Of a stretch of 64,000 nt of DNA, positions 17,837 through 26,741 are shown in pieces. The stretch is from Blastopirellula marina (GTDB lineage: Bacteria > Planctomycetota > Planctomycetia > Pirellulales > Pirellulaceae): contig NZ_PUHY01000010.1 of the NCBI RefSeq assembly GCF_002967765.1, positions 992,001 to 1,056,000 of the forward strand, read 5' to 3'. The position numbers were made by a program, and so were the translations under genes. The number at the start of each line of letters is the position of its first letter. Within the stretch, counting starts at the first letter, position 1. The notes under the pieces were generated by a model, which made no database searches, was not told the origin of the DNA, and saw only the letters and a program-made list of their open reading frames with translations.

Positions 17837-18935
17837 CTGGCTGGTTTGAAGAAGAGGTTTGTTGCAGCTGCGCAGCCAGGGCGCCAAGTTGATCGCGAAC
17901 GGACACTCCCACGTCAAGTTCGTTCGAATGCTCTTCGAATTGTTTTCGATTCTTCGCCCGAATTCTTTTTTCCACTTCGGAATCTCGGTTGCGATTGTTC
18001 CACCAAACGAAGCCAACCACCACACAGGCACCCATCAACGTGAGCATGATTCCCAGGGAAATCTCGGTCGAAGAAATAGTGCGAGCGATATCGACAGGAG
18101 CATCCCACTCAAAGGACCTCGCCAACAACAAAGGAGAGGTCGTTGCACCGCCTTTTGCTGGGTGCACCCATTTTTTAAAGTAGACGGCCCGGATCGTGAC
18201 TCGCTGGGCCATTTGCTCTGCCACCGGAAATCCTTCCGGCAAGTCGAGGCAATAGACGACCATCGGAAAATTGTCGCTACCGCCAAATAACCACAACTGC
18301 CACATCTCACCCGACTCATCGTCCAGCTTGTTGGGCGGCACCTGCACACAGCGGCGAACGGTACCTTTGACAGTTACCAGTTGTCCTCGATAGAGATCGG
18401 ACTGTTGAAAGAGTTGACCAAATTGGACCGAGGGAGCTTTGGCAGACGCGATCTCAGCTGGAGTCGCAGCATTCAAACGATCGCGAATCTGCTTCCAAGC
18501 CTCAAAACCATTCGCACGAAATGGACTGTTATCTTCAACGGCGGCCAATGCTTCCGGACTGGCCCACTGATCGGCGTCATCCGGCTCATCTTCCTTTTCT
18601 CCCTTGCTTCCTAACGTGTAAGGAGTCACCGGCCGTCGGTCGGCCGCCATCCGAAACTCTCCTTCGATTCCATTATCGGCGGCGACTGCTTTTCGCTCGA
18701 CACGAACGTCTTCGCGGGTGATCTCAGGAGCACGGCGATCAGCTTCAACCTGCGATCCACCCTCGGGAGGTACAATCCAGCTCCAAGTATTCGGATCGGA
18801 AGCGCGCATGATCAACACGAGTACCAACCCCAGGGCCCCGACCAGCATCATGAGACGCATTTGCTCTTTCCGTGCGAAGTAATCGCGCGGGGGAGGACGC
18901 TTGGAACCAGATGCTTCAGGGGAAGAACGCGACAT
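17817..18935 (-). CDS. Membrane protein with one copy of the same module
   Basis: 372 residues from the ATG at 18935 (the longer frame begins at a TTG). A basic N-terminus precedes a membrane helix (about 27-44, LMMLVGALGLVLVLIMRA). After a charged, disordered stretch comes a module (about 190-290) with LYRGQLVTVKGTVRRCVQV, MWQLWLFGG, FPMVVYCLDLPEGFP, VTIRAVYFKKWVH and TTSPLLLARSFEWD. The opening resembles the OB-like strand pattern of nucleic-acid-independent OB proteins. A second membrane helix follows (about 301-321, ISLGIMLTLMGACVVVGFVWW) and a cytoplasmic charged tail. The paired downstream gene carries two copies of the module. Function unknown. Confidence 0.75.
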   Translation of the reverse strand: MSRSSPEASGSKRPPPRDYFARKEQMRLMMLVGALGLVLVLIMRASDPNTWSWIVPPEGGSQVEADRRAPEITREDVRVERKAVAADNGIEGEFRMAADRRPVTPYTLGSKGEKEDEPDDADQWASPEALAAVEDNSPFRANGFEAWKQIRDRLNAATPAEIASAKAPSVQFGQLFQQSDLYRGQLVTVKGTVRRCVQVPPNKLDDESGEMWQLWLFGGSDNFPMVVYCLDLPEGFPVAEQMAQRVTIRAVYFKKWVHPAKGGATTSPLLLARSFEWDAPVDIARTISSTEISLGIMLTLMGACVVVGFVWWNNRNRDSEVEKRIRAKNRKQFEEHSNELDVGVSVRDQLGALAAQLQQTSSSNQPDEKSTD

Positions 18936-19234
18936 GGCAACAACTATTATAGGCAACGGAAGGTTTTGGCGACGAACACTCGACCGTAACCAAGCTAGGT
19001 TACATCATGACGCCCCATCCTCAACCGCCGGCAGGGCTTAAAGGGACCTGGGCACTCGCCTTAAATCTAGTATCTATAGGTAGATACGGCAACCGACATA
19101 CGCATCGAACGACGTCTATTTCGGAGCCAACCGCCTTGCCACAGCACTATGGTATTATGGGTTTTATCTCGAATTAGGCTCCTCTTTTGGGGAATAATCG
19201 AGGCTTTTGTCCACGAATGATTAGCTAGGAGGAG
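18936..19234. other. Divergent intergenic region between the module protein and the ECF sigma gene
   Basis: About 300 bases holding promoters for both directions. A GGAG-rich sequence (AGGAGGAG) ends the region next to the sigma-factor gene. No convincing -35/-10 pair or terminator was seen. Confidence 0.4.
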
Positions 19235-19807
19235 TTGTCGAGCGGGATACAACGGGGCCGCGACCTCGTCTGGTATTCCCTTTTCGATTCTTCCTCGGAG
19301 TTTGCGTTGGCTCTTTCCGCCGAGCAGTTTCACCGATTGGTTGACCAACACGGACCGACGCTTTACCGTGTCGCGTTTCGCTTGATGGGCAATCGCCACG
19401 ATGCCGAAGACGTCGTTCAAGACGCCTTTCGATCGGTATGGGACAGCCGAGATCGATTCGACGCAGAAAAGGGAGAAAGGGCGTGGCTGATCGCCATCCT
19501 GCGGCGTCGTATCGTCGATCGCTGGCGGAAAAAGAAACAGCCCATGCCCCTGTCCGACCACGACGAAAATACGCCCGAGTTGGAAGCTCCTGCCGAGCCA
19601 GATCAGAGCCTCAGTGATGAAATGCAGACCGCCTTGGCCAGCCTCTCCAAGGATTTACGGGAAGCCATCCTCCTGGTTGTTGTCGGGGAACTGACCCACC
19701 AGGAAGCTGCGGATCTGTTGAAGGTGCCGCTAGGAACGATCCTCTCTCGCGTGAGCCGTGCCCGGAAGAAACTTCACAAAGCGCTTTCCAGCCAATCCAC
19801 CTCGTAA
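19235..19807 (+). CDS. ECF-type RNA polymerase sigma factor
   Basis: 190 residues from the TTG at 19235. That TTG has AGGAGG only 2 bases away; a TTG at 19307 with GGAG 6 bases upstream would give a 166-residue protein starting just before LSAEQFHRLVDQHGPTLYR, closer to the usual ECF length, so the start is uncertain. Region 2 is clear: LYRVAFRLMGNRHDAEDVVQDAF (slightly split here) and WDSRDRFDAEKGERAWLIAI with RRRIVDRWRK; region 4 is LSKDLREAILLVVVGELTHQ and EAADLLKVPLGTILSRVSRA. It should direct RNA polymerase to an envelope or stress regulon. The next gene, 93 bases on, encodes a membrane protein that could be its anti-sigma partner. Confidence 0.9.
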   Translation: MSSGIQRGRDLVWYSLFDSSSEFALALSAEQFHRLVDQHGPTLYRVAFRLMGNRHDAEDVVQDAFRSVWDSRDRFDAEKGERAWLIAILRRRIVDRWRKKKQPMPLSDHDENTPELEAPAEPDQSLSDEMQTALASLSKDLREAILLVVVGELTHQEAADLLKVPLGTILSRVSRARKKLHKALSSQSTS

Positions 19808-19900
19808 CCGGAGTGGATTTCAAAGCCTGGAACTCGTGGTCGGTGTGATCGCTCCAATAGACAAGCCTCAATCAACGTTCAAAATCAGACAAGCCTCGAC

Positions 19901-21982
19901 GTGAATCCTTCTGACCGAGAATTCGAACTCGATCAACAGCTTCGGAATGTACCGGTTCCGCGTGATCTGGTTGCGCGTCTCAAGTCGATCCCAGACTCTA
20001 CGGAGATCGAAGCGGCTATCGATGCAGAGCTCAATGCCGTCGCCGTTCCCCAGGATTTCACACATAAATTGCATCAGATTGCGGCGACTTCAGAACCGGT
20101 ATCGCTATCAGAACCGCAGCCAACTGACGCGTCTCGTCACCGCCCTGCTCGATGGGTGTCAACGATATGGAGTGTCGCCGCAGTCCTCTTAGTCGCGATT
20201 GGGGTTAGCTGGTTTGTCTACACGCTTTCCAACAACAACCTCGCGAAGCAAGATCTAGATAGTCCATTTCCAACCAACACCCATACGGCAATCACCCCCG
20301 ACAGTGAACCACAACTCGCGTGGCTTGATTCGTTTGGCCCAGAAAGCAACGAGCAGCGTCTTTTAGATGCCCCCCTACCCTCTTCCGATGAGCTGGCACT
20401 GCTTGGTTCTCAATTGGAATTGCCGGATGCGCCCGATAACTCACCCGCATCCAATCTAAGGATCCGCTCCTTGAGCGACCAACTTCCCAGCGATCCGTTG
20501 GCCAGCACGTTCCTGATGCGGTTTCAACCGTTGGGTGCCAATCCGCTGATCTCCGCTGAGACTGGGCGTCCCCAGATGATCTTGGCAACGACCTCGCCGG
20601 TATCGTATGTGCCCTCGGCGAAAGAGTATGATCGCGATTTCCTGATGCGAGAATCGGTCCAACCGTTCGCCTCTCCCCAGGAAGCTTCCCTCCGATCCGT
20701 GCGTCTGCCGATCTCGGCCGCTGAGGAAAGTTACGAGAACGTCGTCTTCACCGAAAAGCCCTGGTCAGCCGAATTATTGGCCGACGCGCGGATGGAACAA
20801 TGGCTTGCCGCGACGGGCAAGTTTTATGTACCTGCCCAACCTGGCCAAGTCGAACTTCGTACTGCGGCAGGACCTGCGGTATTTGCTCGTGATCGAACCC
20901 AACTGCTGCAAATTGGGGTCGTTGCTGGCTCGGCCGATCCAGTCGATCGCCCTCCAGCTCATATTACGGTAGCGGTTACCCCTCCATCCGATGCTGCCAA
21001 TGCAATGCGTACCTGGCTTCCTGTCAAGATTGCCCTGCGTGAGATGATCGAACATTTGCAGCCGCACGACACGATCACACTAGTTGTGATGTCCGAGTTT
21101 CCGCATGTGATGCTCGAAGATGCGGCAGTCGCTGATAGTGAGCTTTGGTTTACAGCATTAGATCGTATCGACGCAGGCACCCAATCTAACTTGGCCGAGG
21201 GAATTCGCCTGGCGGCTGCAACGGCGATTAGCAAACCTGGTTTTGGTGACATTCGGCGACCGTTGATCGTCCTGTCCGATCGGTTTGCCGCGTTGGACGA
21301 AGCGACCAATCGTCAATTGCGTCCCTTGGTCGAAGACGCGACCTCGCAACATGTTGACTTCTCATGGGTTCAGCTGGAAGATCGCCAGTTTGCGTCGATC
21401 TCGCCCGCGCCATCTTCGCTAGAAGGTCTGGGCACTTGGACCGTAACCAATTCATTAAAGGATTTGTGCCACCTCTTGGATCACGAGATTCACAACGCTC
21501 CAACTTTGGTTGGGACGAATCCTAGAATCAACATCAAGTGGAACGAAAAGTCGGTCTCTCAGTATCGCTTGATCGGCTACCAGCCAGTCGGTGGCGATTT
21601 CATGCCCACTTCCCAGACGCAAGAGCTACATGCATTTGACTCCGGTACGGTTCTGTTTGAAGTGATTTTGCCGGAAGAAGGACCTAACGAGGTTGCACAG
21701 ATTGAACTGGAATGGCGGGACGCCGACGGAAAGGCACGCAAGTCAACGCAGAAGGTGAGTCGGCTCCAACTTGCCTCATCGTGGCCAGCCTCTCCCCTTT
21801 CACTTCAGGCAGCTCAATTGACGGCCGAATGCCTGTCATTACAGCAGAATTCGTACTTTTCGCGTCGTCGTGGCAACACGGTTGACGAACTAGAGAAGTG
21901 GGCGTCGGCCATCAACCCGGCCCTCATGCGGCATGCAAGTTACCCCCGTTTGGAACTTCTTTTGCCGCCCTCGCAACCATAG
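19901..21982 (+). CDS. Membrane protein with degenerate VWA domain, next to the ECF sigma factor
   Basis: 693 residues from a GTG. The cytoplasmic N-terminus (1-85) has two copies of a short motif, QLRNVPVPRDLVARLKSI and ELNAVAVPQDFTHKLHQI. One membrane helix lies at about 90-110 (IWSVAAVLLVAIGVSWFVYT). The outer part contains a von Willebrand A-like domain (about 330-510): ITVAVTPPSDAANAMR where DxSxS should be, DTITLVVMSEF, GTQSNLAEGIRLAA (the T of the metal site) and LIVLSDRFAAL; the first metal-binding Asp is missing. The C-terminal part resembles the YfbK-like region after VWA domains (KSVSQYRLIGYQPV). Topology and position suggest an anti-sigma-like sensor for the ECF factor, but no known anti-sigma fold is recognised. 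Confidence 0.75.
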   Translation: MNPSDREFELDQQLRNVPVPRDLVARLKSIPDSTEIEAAIDAELNAVAVPQDFTHKLHQIAATSEPVSLSEPQPTDASRHRPARWVSTIWSVAAVLLVAIGVSWFVYTLSNNNLAKQDLDSPFPTNTHTAITPDSEPQLAWLDSFGPESNEQRLLDAPLPSSDELALLGSQLELPDAPDNSPASNLRIRSLSDQLPSDPLASTFLMRFQPLGANPLISAETGRPQMILATTSPVSYVPSAKEYDRDFLMRESVQPFASPQEASLRSVRLPISAAEESYENVVFTEKPWSAELLADARMEQWLAATGKFYVPAQPGQVELRTAAGPAVFARDRTQLLQIGVVAGSADPVDRPPAHITVAVTPPSDAANAMRTWLPVKIALREMIEHLQPHDTITLVVMSEFPHVMLEDAAVADSELWFTALDRIDAGTQSNLAEGIRLAAATAISKPGFGDIRRPLIVLSDRFAALDEATNRQLRPLVEDATSQHVDFSWVQLEDRQFASISPAPSSLEGLGTWTVTNSLKDLCHLLDHEIHNAPTLVGTNPRINIKWNEKSVSQYRLIGYQPVGGDFMPTSQTQELHAFDSGTVLFEVILPEEGPNEVAQIELEWRDADGKARKSTQKVSRLQLASSWPASPLSLQAAQLTAECLSLQQNSYFSRRRGNTVDELEKWASAINPALMRHASYPRLELLLPPSQP

Positions 21983-22014
21983 TTCAGGATGATCACCCCA
22001 TAGTTTGACCAGCC

Positions 22015-22041
22015 TTGAAGCCTCAGGATTGAGTCTATAAT
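22015..22041 (+). promoter_or_regulatory. Candidate housekeeping promoter before the TPR-Exb genes
   Basis: A perfect TATAAT (22036-22041) is preceded by TTGAAG (22015-22020) with a 15-base spacer, slightly short. A TTGACC lies further upstream at 22005. The start would be near 22048, leaving a leader of about 200 bases before the ATG at 22251. Confidence 0.45.
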
Positions 22042-22250
22042 AGATTGGTAAAGGAACAGCACTCCTCCCCTACTCTTCTCATCTAGTCTCTGGACAAGCT
22101 TGGCGTCGATGCGTGCGACTTGCTTCAGAGAGGACGAATTTACCTTTTCGCCTTTTCACTCGAGCTTGCCTTGAGGCGACGGTTTAAACCGAGAAGCCTT
22201 TGACCGGGTACAGGTAGAGGATTCGCCTTGTCTTACGAGGATGTATATCG

Positions 22251-25200
22251 ATGCGGATTTTCAAACAATCATTGCTTGCTACTGGCCTCCTGCTAGTCGC
22301 TGCGCCACTGGCTCAGGCCGAAGAACCTTTCAAGGAGTTCTTTGATGGGCTGCTGCAACGCGGTTTTTACGAGCAAGCAATTTGGTATGTCGACTCGGTT
22401 GCCAACGACCCCAGCTTGCCGGACGACGTCAAAGCAACACTGCTTTATAACAAAGCCCTAGCCCAGATTGATGCGGCTCGACGTTTGCCGAATCTCGATC
22501 AAAGGGGAGCGTTGTTCAGCGACGCCGATAAGAATCTGGCTGAGTTCTTGAAGCAACACCCAGAAAATGATCGTGCAATTGACGCCACAATTCAGCGGGG
22601 CAATGTCCTCTCCGATCAAGCCCGACTGGCTCAGGCTCGCGCTCGCAGGGAAATGACCGATGCCGCCAAGGCACCTCTGCTTAAAGAAGCACGCGACAAG
22701 TACGCACAAGCTCGCAAGATTTTTGAAGACGCCAACGCTCAAATTCGTGAGACACTGACAAAGCTAGGCAAGGTGCTCGATCCTAGTAAGGACGCTGCAA
22801 AAATCGTCTTCCGTGACGAGATGCGAGCCTCGTACATTCAGACTCAGATGTTAGCTTCAAGCTGCCTCTTGGAGTCTGCGAAAACGCTCGACGCCAAGGA
22901 CAAAGAGCGCAAACCACAACTGGAACAGGCTGCCAAAGAATTCGGAGAAACTTACAGCAAATACAAATCGCGTCTGGCAGGCTTATTCGCTCGCTTGTAC
23001 GAAGCCGAAGCTCAACAAGCCCTCGGCAAGGACAAAGAAGCGGTTTCGATCTACCAAGATGACTTGATGCTGCTGCCAGATCAGCCAGAGCAATTTCGTC
23101 GTGTGAAACTCAAAGCCGCCATCGGTTTGGCCACGATTTGGCTGAAGGAAGAAAGTGCGCCCAAGGTTGTGAATGAACTCGCACCTTGGCTCGACTCGCA
23201 GCAACTTCGCCCCAATGACCAACGTGACGAGGAATGGCTCGAGTTCCGCTATCTCGTCGCTAAGGCTTACATCGCCGACGCCGAAGCCTTAGGGCCGAAG
23301 GACAAGTCGTACAACGACTATCGCAAGGCCGCAGTGAAGCTCTTGGTTGATATCGGTAAATACCCCAGCGACTTCCAAAAGCCCGCTCTCCAGTTACGTT
23401 CAGAATTGCAAGGCACCGAGTCGGTTGCTCAGGAAATGCCCGAACCAAAAACGTTCGAGGAAGCGGTGAATGCCGGTCGGGAACTACTAAACAAAGCGAG
23501 CGTGCAGCAGCGGATTGTGATAAGCAAGCTCAAGAAAGATTTAGCCAACACGTCGGATGACGCCACCAAGCAAGAGCTTACCAACCAAATTGAGGCGGAA
23601 GAAAAATCAGTTCAGGATGCCTACGCACAAGCGAAGCCATACTTCCAGCAAGCGTTACGACTAGCCGATCGTGATACCCCACGCGATGAAGTCAATAACG
23701 TTCAATACTTCCTCTCGTTCCTTTCTTATCAGGATGGCGACTATTGGAAGACCTACGCTCGGGCGACCTTCATCGCCGAGCATTATCCCGGTAGCCCAAG
23801 TGCTCAGTCGTGCAGCAAAATGGCCCTGGCGAGTGCTCACCAATTGTTTGAAAACGCTTCACCCGATGATCGATCGTTCGAGCTCTCGCAGGTGAAGCGA
23901 GTGACCGACTTCGTTGCCAAGCAGTGGCCTGATTCTGAGGAAGCTGGCCTGGCCCTGGTGGAATTGGTGCGAATCCAACTTGAGCAAGCGGACTCAAAGG
24001 ACCTTCCTTGGCACGATCAGAAAAAGCTCGTTGACGACACCGAAGCAATCGTCTCCAAGATGTCGGACAACAACGGCGCCAAAGCGGAGGCTCAGCTGAA
24101 AGTTGGTCAGACCTATTGGAGCCTGTTCGGCCGTGGTAGTGCCCTCAAGCGTGCTGCAGCGGATGATTCCACATCAAACGATTTACCAACCGATGAGGAA
24201 CTCGCCGCGATCAAACAACAAGCTGAGTCGATCCTCGCTGCCGGGGTGAATAGCTTCCAAGGTGATGACGCGGACTATACCTACGTTAGCGGAGCCATTT
24301 CACTCGCCCAGGTCTACACCGACATCGGCAAGCCGAATCAAGCGATCGAACTGTTTGAGAAGCCGAAACTCGGTTTGATGAAACTGATCGAAGCAGACAA
24401 CAAGTTCGCCACAATACCCGCTGTCGAACAGTTCATCCAGAAGGCAGCCGTCCGAGCCTATATTTCAGCCGTTCCGACAGCCAAAGATTCCGCCAAGACC
24501 GAAGCACTGATGGCCAGTGCTGAAAAGGCGATGGGCGAACTCAAGAATCTGGCCGGCACTGATGCGGACAGCCAAAAGGAATTGGTTCGTATCTATATCT
24601 CGCTGGCAAGCGACTTGAAGAAACAACTCGACGAAGCCGATCCTGGCACGAAGGAAACTCTCGGCAAAGCTTTCGAGTCATTCCTCGACCGCCTGGCCGA
24701 ATCGAGCAATGAACCGAACGTACTGAACTGGGTTGGCGACACCTTCTACAACGTTGGGCAAAGCTTCTCGGAAGATCCTAGCTACATGGGTGACGCGAGT
24801 CGGTTCTATGAAAAGGCCATTGCGGCCTACCAACGCGTGTTAGATGCCCCTGCAGGTGGCGATGTGAATGCCGCGTTACTTCAACAAGTTCGTGTGCGGA
24901 TTGCCATGGCTCAGCGCGAGACCGGCAAATACGAGGAAGCCTTGAAGACGTTCACTGACGTGCTGGAAAAGAACCAGATGATCGTGAACGTTCAAGTCGA
25001 AGCCGCGAAGACCTATTATCTATGGGGCCTTAACGGGGGCGATTCGAAGACGTTCGTCGAGGCAATGATGGGTGCCCACCCTGATCCCAAAACCAAGAAG
25101 AACGTGATCTGGGGCTGGGGACGACTTCAATCGATCCTGGCTCGTTATGCCAAGCGAGGTGCAGCCCCATCTCCTTACAAAGAGGTCTTCTACGAGTCCC

Positions 25201-25418
25201 GCTACTATCTGGCCAAATGCCGATATCACTTTGCTTTGGCCCAGACGGACCCTGAAAAGAAAAAGCAATACTTGGCCATGGCGGCTAAGGATATTACGTC
25301 GACCCAACTGTTCGATCCGTCCCTAGGCGGTGAAGAGTTGTGGACGAAATTCGACACGCTCATGAAATTGATCCAAAAGGATCTGACCGGTACCGCATCA
25401 GGACTCGACAAGAAGTAA
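22251..25418 (+). CDS. Exported large TPR-repeat protein
   Basis: 1055 residues. A signal peptide is clear (MRIFKQSLLATGLLLVAAPL, cleavage after AQA at about residue 24). The mature protein is built of TPR and TPR-like helical repeats, for example ALGKDKEAVSIYQDDLMLLP, YFLSFLSYQDGDYWKTYARA, SLAQVYTDIGKPNQAIELFE and AMAQRETGKYEEALKTFTDV, with charged helical connectors rich in Lys, Glu and Gln. No enzymatic motif is seen. It should be periplasmic, a protein-interaction scaffold. A GAGG lies 10 bases before the start. It leads a plus-strand set with a second exported TPR protein, ExbB and two ExbD proteins, so it may be the periplasmic or outer-envelope arm of that energised complex. Confidence 0.85.
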   Translation: MRIFKQSLLATGLLLVAAPLAQAEEPFKEFFDGLLQRGFYEQAIWYVDSVANDPSLPDDVKATLLYNKALAQIDAARRLPNLDQRGALFSDADKNLAEFLKQHPENDRAIDATIQRGNVLSDQARLAQARARREMTDAAKAPLLKEARDKYAQARKIFEDANAQIRETLTKLGKVLDPSKDAAKIVFRDEMRASYIQTQMLASSCLLESAKTLDAKDKERKPQLEQAAKEFGETYSKYKSRLAGLFARLYEAEAQQALGKDKEAVSIYQDDLMLLPDQPEQFRRVKLKAAIGLATIWLKEESAPKVVNELAPWLDSQQLRPNDQRDEEWLEFRYLVAKAYIADAEALGPKDKSYNDYRKAAVKLLVDIGKYPSDFQKPALQLRSELQGTESVAQEMPEPKTFEEAVNAGRELLNKASVQQRIVISKLKKDLANTSDDATKQELTNQIEAEEKSVQDAYAQAKPYFQQALRLADRDTPRDEVNNVQYFLSFLSYQDGDYWKTYARATFIAEHYPGSPSAQSCSKMALASAHQLFENASPDDRSFELSQVKRVTDFVAKQWPDSEEAGLALVELVRIQLEQADSKDLPWHDQKKLVDDTEAIVSKMSDNNGAKAEAQLKVGQTYWSLFGRGSALKRAAADDSTSNDLPTDEELAAIKQQAESILAAGVNSFQGDDADYTYVSGAISLAQVYTDIGKPNQAIELFEKPKLGLMKLIEADNKFATIPAVEQFIQKAAVRAYISAVPTAKDSAKTEALMASAEKAMGELKNLAGTDADSQKELVRIYISLASDLKKQLDEADPGTKETLGKAFESFLDRLAESSNEPNVLNWVGDTFYNVGQSFSEDPSYMGDASRFYEKAIAAYQRVLDAPAGGDVNAALLQQVRVRIAMAQRETGKYEEALKTFTDVLEKNQMIVNVQVEAAKTYYLWGLNGGDSKTFVEAMMGAHPDPKTKKNVIWGWGRLQSILARYAKRGAAPSPYKEVFYESRYYLAKCRYHFALAQTDPEKKKQYLAMAAKDITSTQLFDPSLGGEELWTKFDTLMKLIQKDLTGTASGLDKK

Positions 25419-25488
25419 CTTGTACTCTCCCGGTCAGGGCCAACCAAACTTATCACACAACGATCGATTAATTCGAGGAGTTATCACC

Positions 25489-26505
25489 ATGCGTCAGTAT
25501 CTTTTCCTGGCAACCGTCGCGACCCTCGTCGCTGGCGGGCCACTACTGGCCGACACCGTTCGCACCACCACCGGTACACCACAGTCCGGCACCATCGTCG
25601 GTACGACTGCCGACGTGATCAAGCTAAGCAAAGGGGGAACGACCGTCGAGATTCCTTCCAATGAAGTGGTCGAAATCTCGCTCGACGATGAATCGTTCCC
25701 TGTGAAGTCGGCTCGCCGCATGGTCGATGATGGCCAGTATGCCGATGCCATCGAAAAGCTGAAAGGGGAACAAGGGAAGAACGAACTTGTGACCCAGGAG
25801 ATTGCCTTCCTGCGGGCCTACTCGATGGGCAAGCTGGCCCTGGCTGGCTCGGCGGATAAAGCGGCTGCCTCCAAGGCATTGCTTGACTTCGCGTCGCAAG
25901 CGTCTGGCAGCTTCCACTTTTACGATGTCGCTCGCATGCTGGGCGATCTCGCCGTTAGCTCTGGCAATTACGATTCCGCTACGAAGTATTACGCCGCTTT
26001 GTCCAAAGCCCCCTGGCCAGACGTGAAGATGTCAGGCAACGTGCTCGAAGCACGCGCCTTGTTGGCCCAAGACAAAGCCGCCGAGGCTATCAAGAAGTTT
26101 GACGACGTGCTGAAGACCGATGCTTCCGTCTCAGGAGCCGCTCGCCAGAAGAGCTTTGCTTCGGTTGGTAAGGCACAGGCGTTGGCCATGACCGGCAAAG
26201 CAGGCGAAGGTGTCAAGCTGGCTCAAAAGGTCATCGAAAACGCCGACCCACAAGACAAAGAGCTGTTCGGCCGAGCCTACAACGCGTTGGGACAGTGCTA
26301 CACCAAACAAAGCCAGCCGAAAGAAGCACTTTTGGCTTACCTGCATACCGACATCCTCTTCTACCGCGATCCCGAGATTCACGCGGAAGCCCTGTACCAT
26401 CTCTCCAACCTTTGGAAGGAGGTTAACTCCCCAGACGAGGCAACTGCTGCCCGAAATATGCTAGTTAACCAATATCCAGGAAGTGTTTGGGCTAATCGGC
26501 AATAA
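25489..26505 (+). CDS. Exported TPR protein, second of the TPR-Exb set
   Basis: 338 residues from the ATG at 25489, chosen because GAGGAG lies 8 bases upstream and a signal peptide starts there (MRQYLFLATVATLVAGGPLL, cleavage after LADT or LLA). A beta segment follows (about 27-65: TGTPQSGTIVGTTADVIKLS, then VEIPSNEVVEISLDDE), similar to the GxxxG-type strand pairs of small beta-barrel domains in planctomycete exported proteins. The rest is TPR-like: GQYADAIEKLKGEQGK, ISPLAVSSGNYDSATKYYAA-like repeats, AYNALGQCYTKQSQPKEALL and LYHLSNLWKEVNSPDEATAA. It lies 70 bases after the large TPR gene and 236 bases before exbB. Confidence 0.85.
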   Translation: MRQYLFLATVATLVAGGPLLADTVRTTTGTPQSGTIVGTTADVIKLSKGGTTVEIPSNEVVEISLDDESFPVKSARRMVDDGQYADAIEKLKGEQGKNELVTQEIAFLRAYSMGKLALAGSADKAAASKALLDFASQASGSFHFYDVARMLGDLAVSSGNYDSATKYYAALSKAPWPDVKMSGNVLEARALLAQDKAAEAIKKFDDVLKTDASVSGAARQKSFASVGKAQALAMTGKAGEGVKLAQKVIENADPQDKELFGRAYNALGQCYTKQSQPKEALLAYLHTDILFYRDPEIHAEALYHLSNLWKEVNSPDEATAARNMLVNQYPGSVWANRQ

Positions 26506-26532
26506 TTCGCCCGTCGAGTTACGATTAAGAGG

Positions 26533-26564
26533 GTGAGTTCGCCGGAAAACAACGGCCGACTCAC
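26533..26564 (+). terminator. Hairpin after the second TPR gene
   Basis: GTGAGTTCGCCG (26533-26544) pairs with CGGCCGACTCAC (26553-26564) with one mismatch and an 8-base loop, 27 bases after the stop. There is no T tract, so it could be a partial terminator or an RNA-processing signal between the TPR genes and exbB. Confidence 0.4.
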
Positions 26565-26741
26565 GATTGAACTGCTTCTCGGGTTGATTTTCCCAAACTA
26601 GAATACAAGCTTTTCCAGTCAATTTAGCCCGAAATCTACTCTCTCCTGTGACCTATTGTTTACCAAGAGATGAGTAGATACCTCGTCTATTCCCATAAAT
26701 CCAGGTCCTAGCTCAGATATTCGCATCGCTTGGAGATCCCT

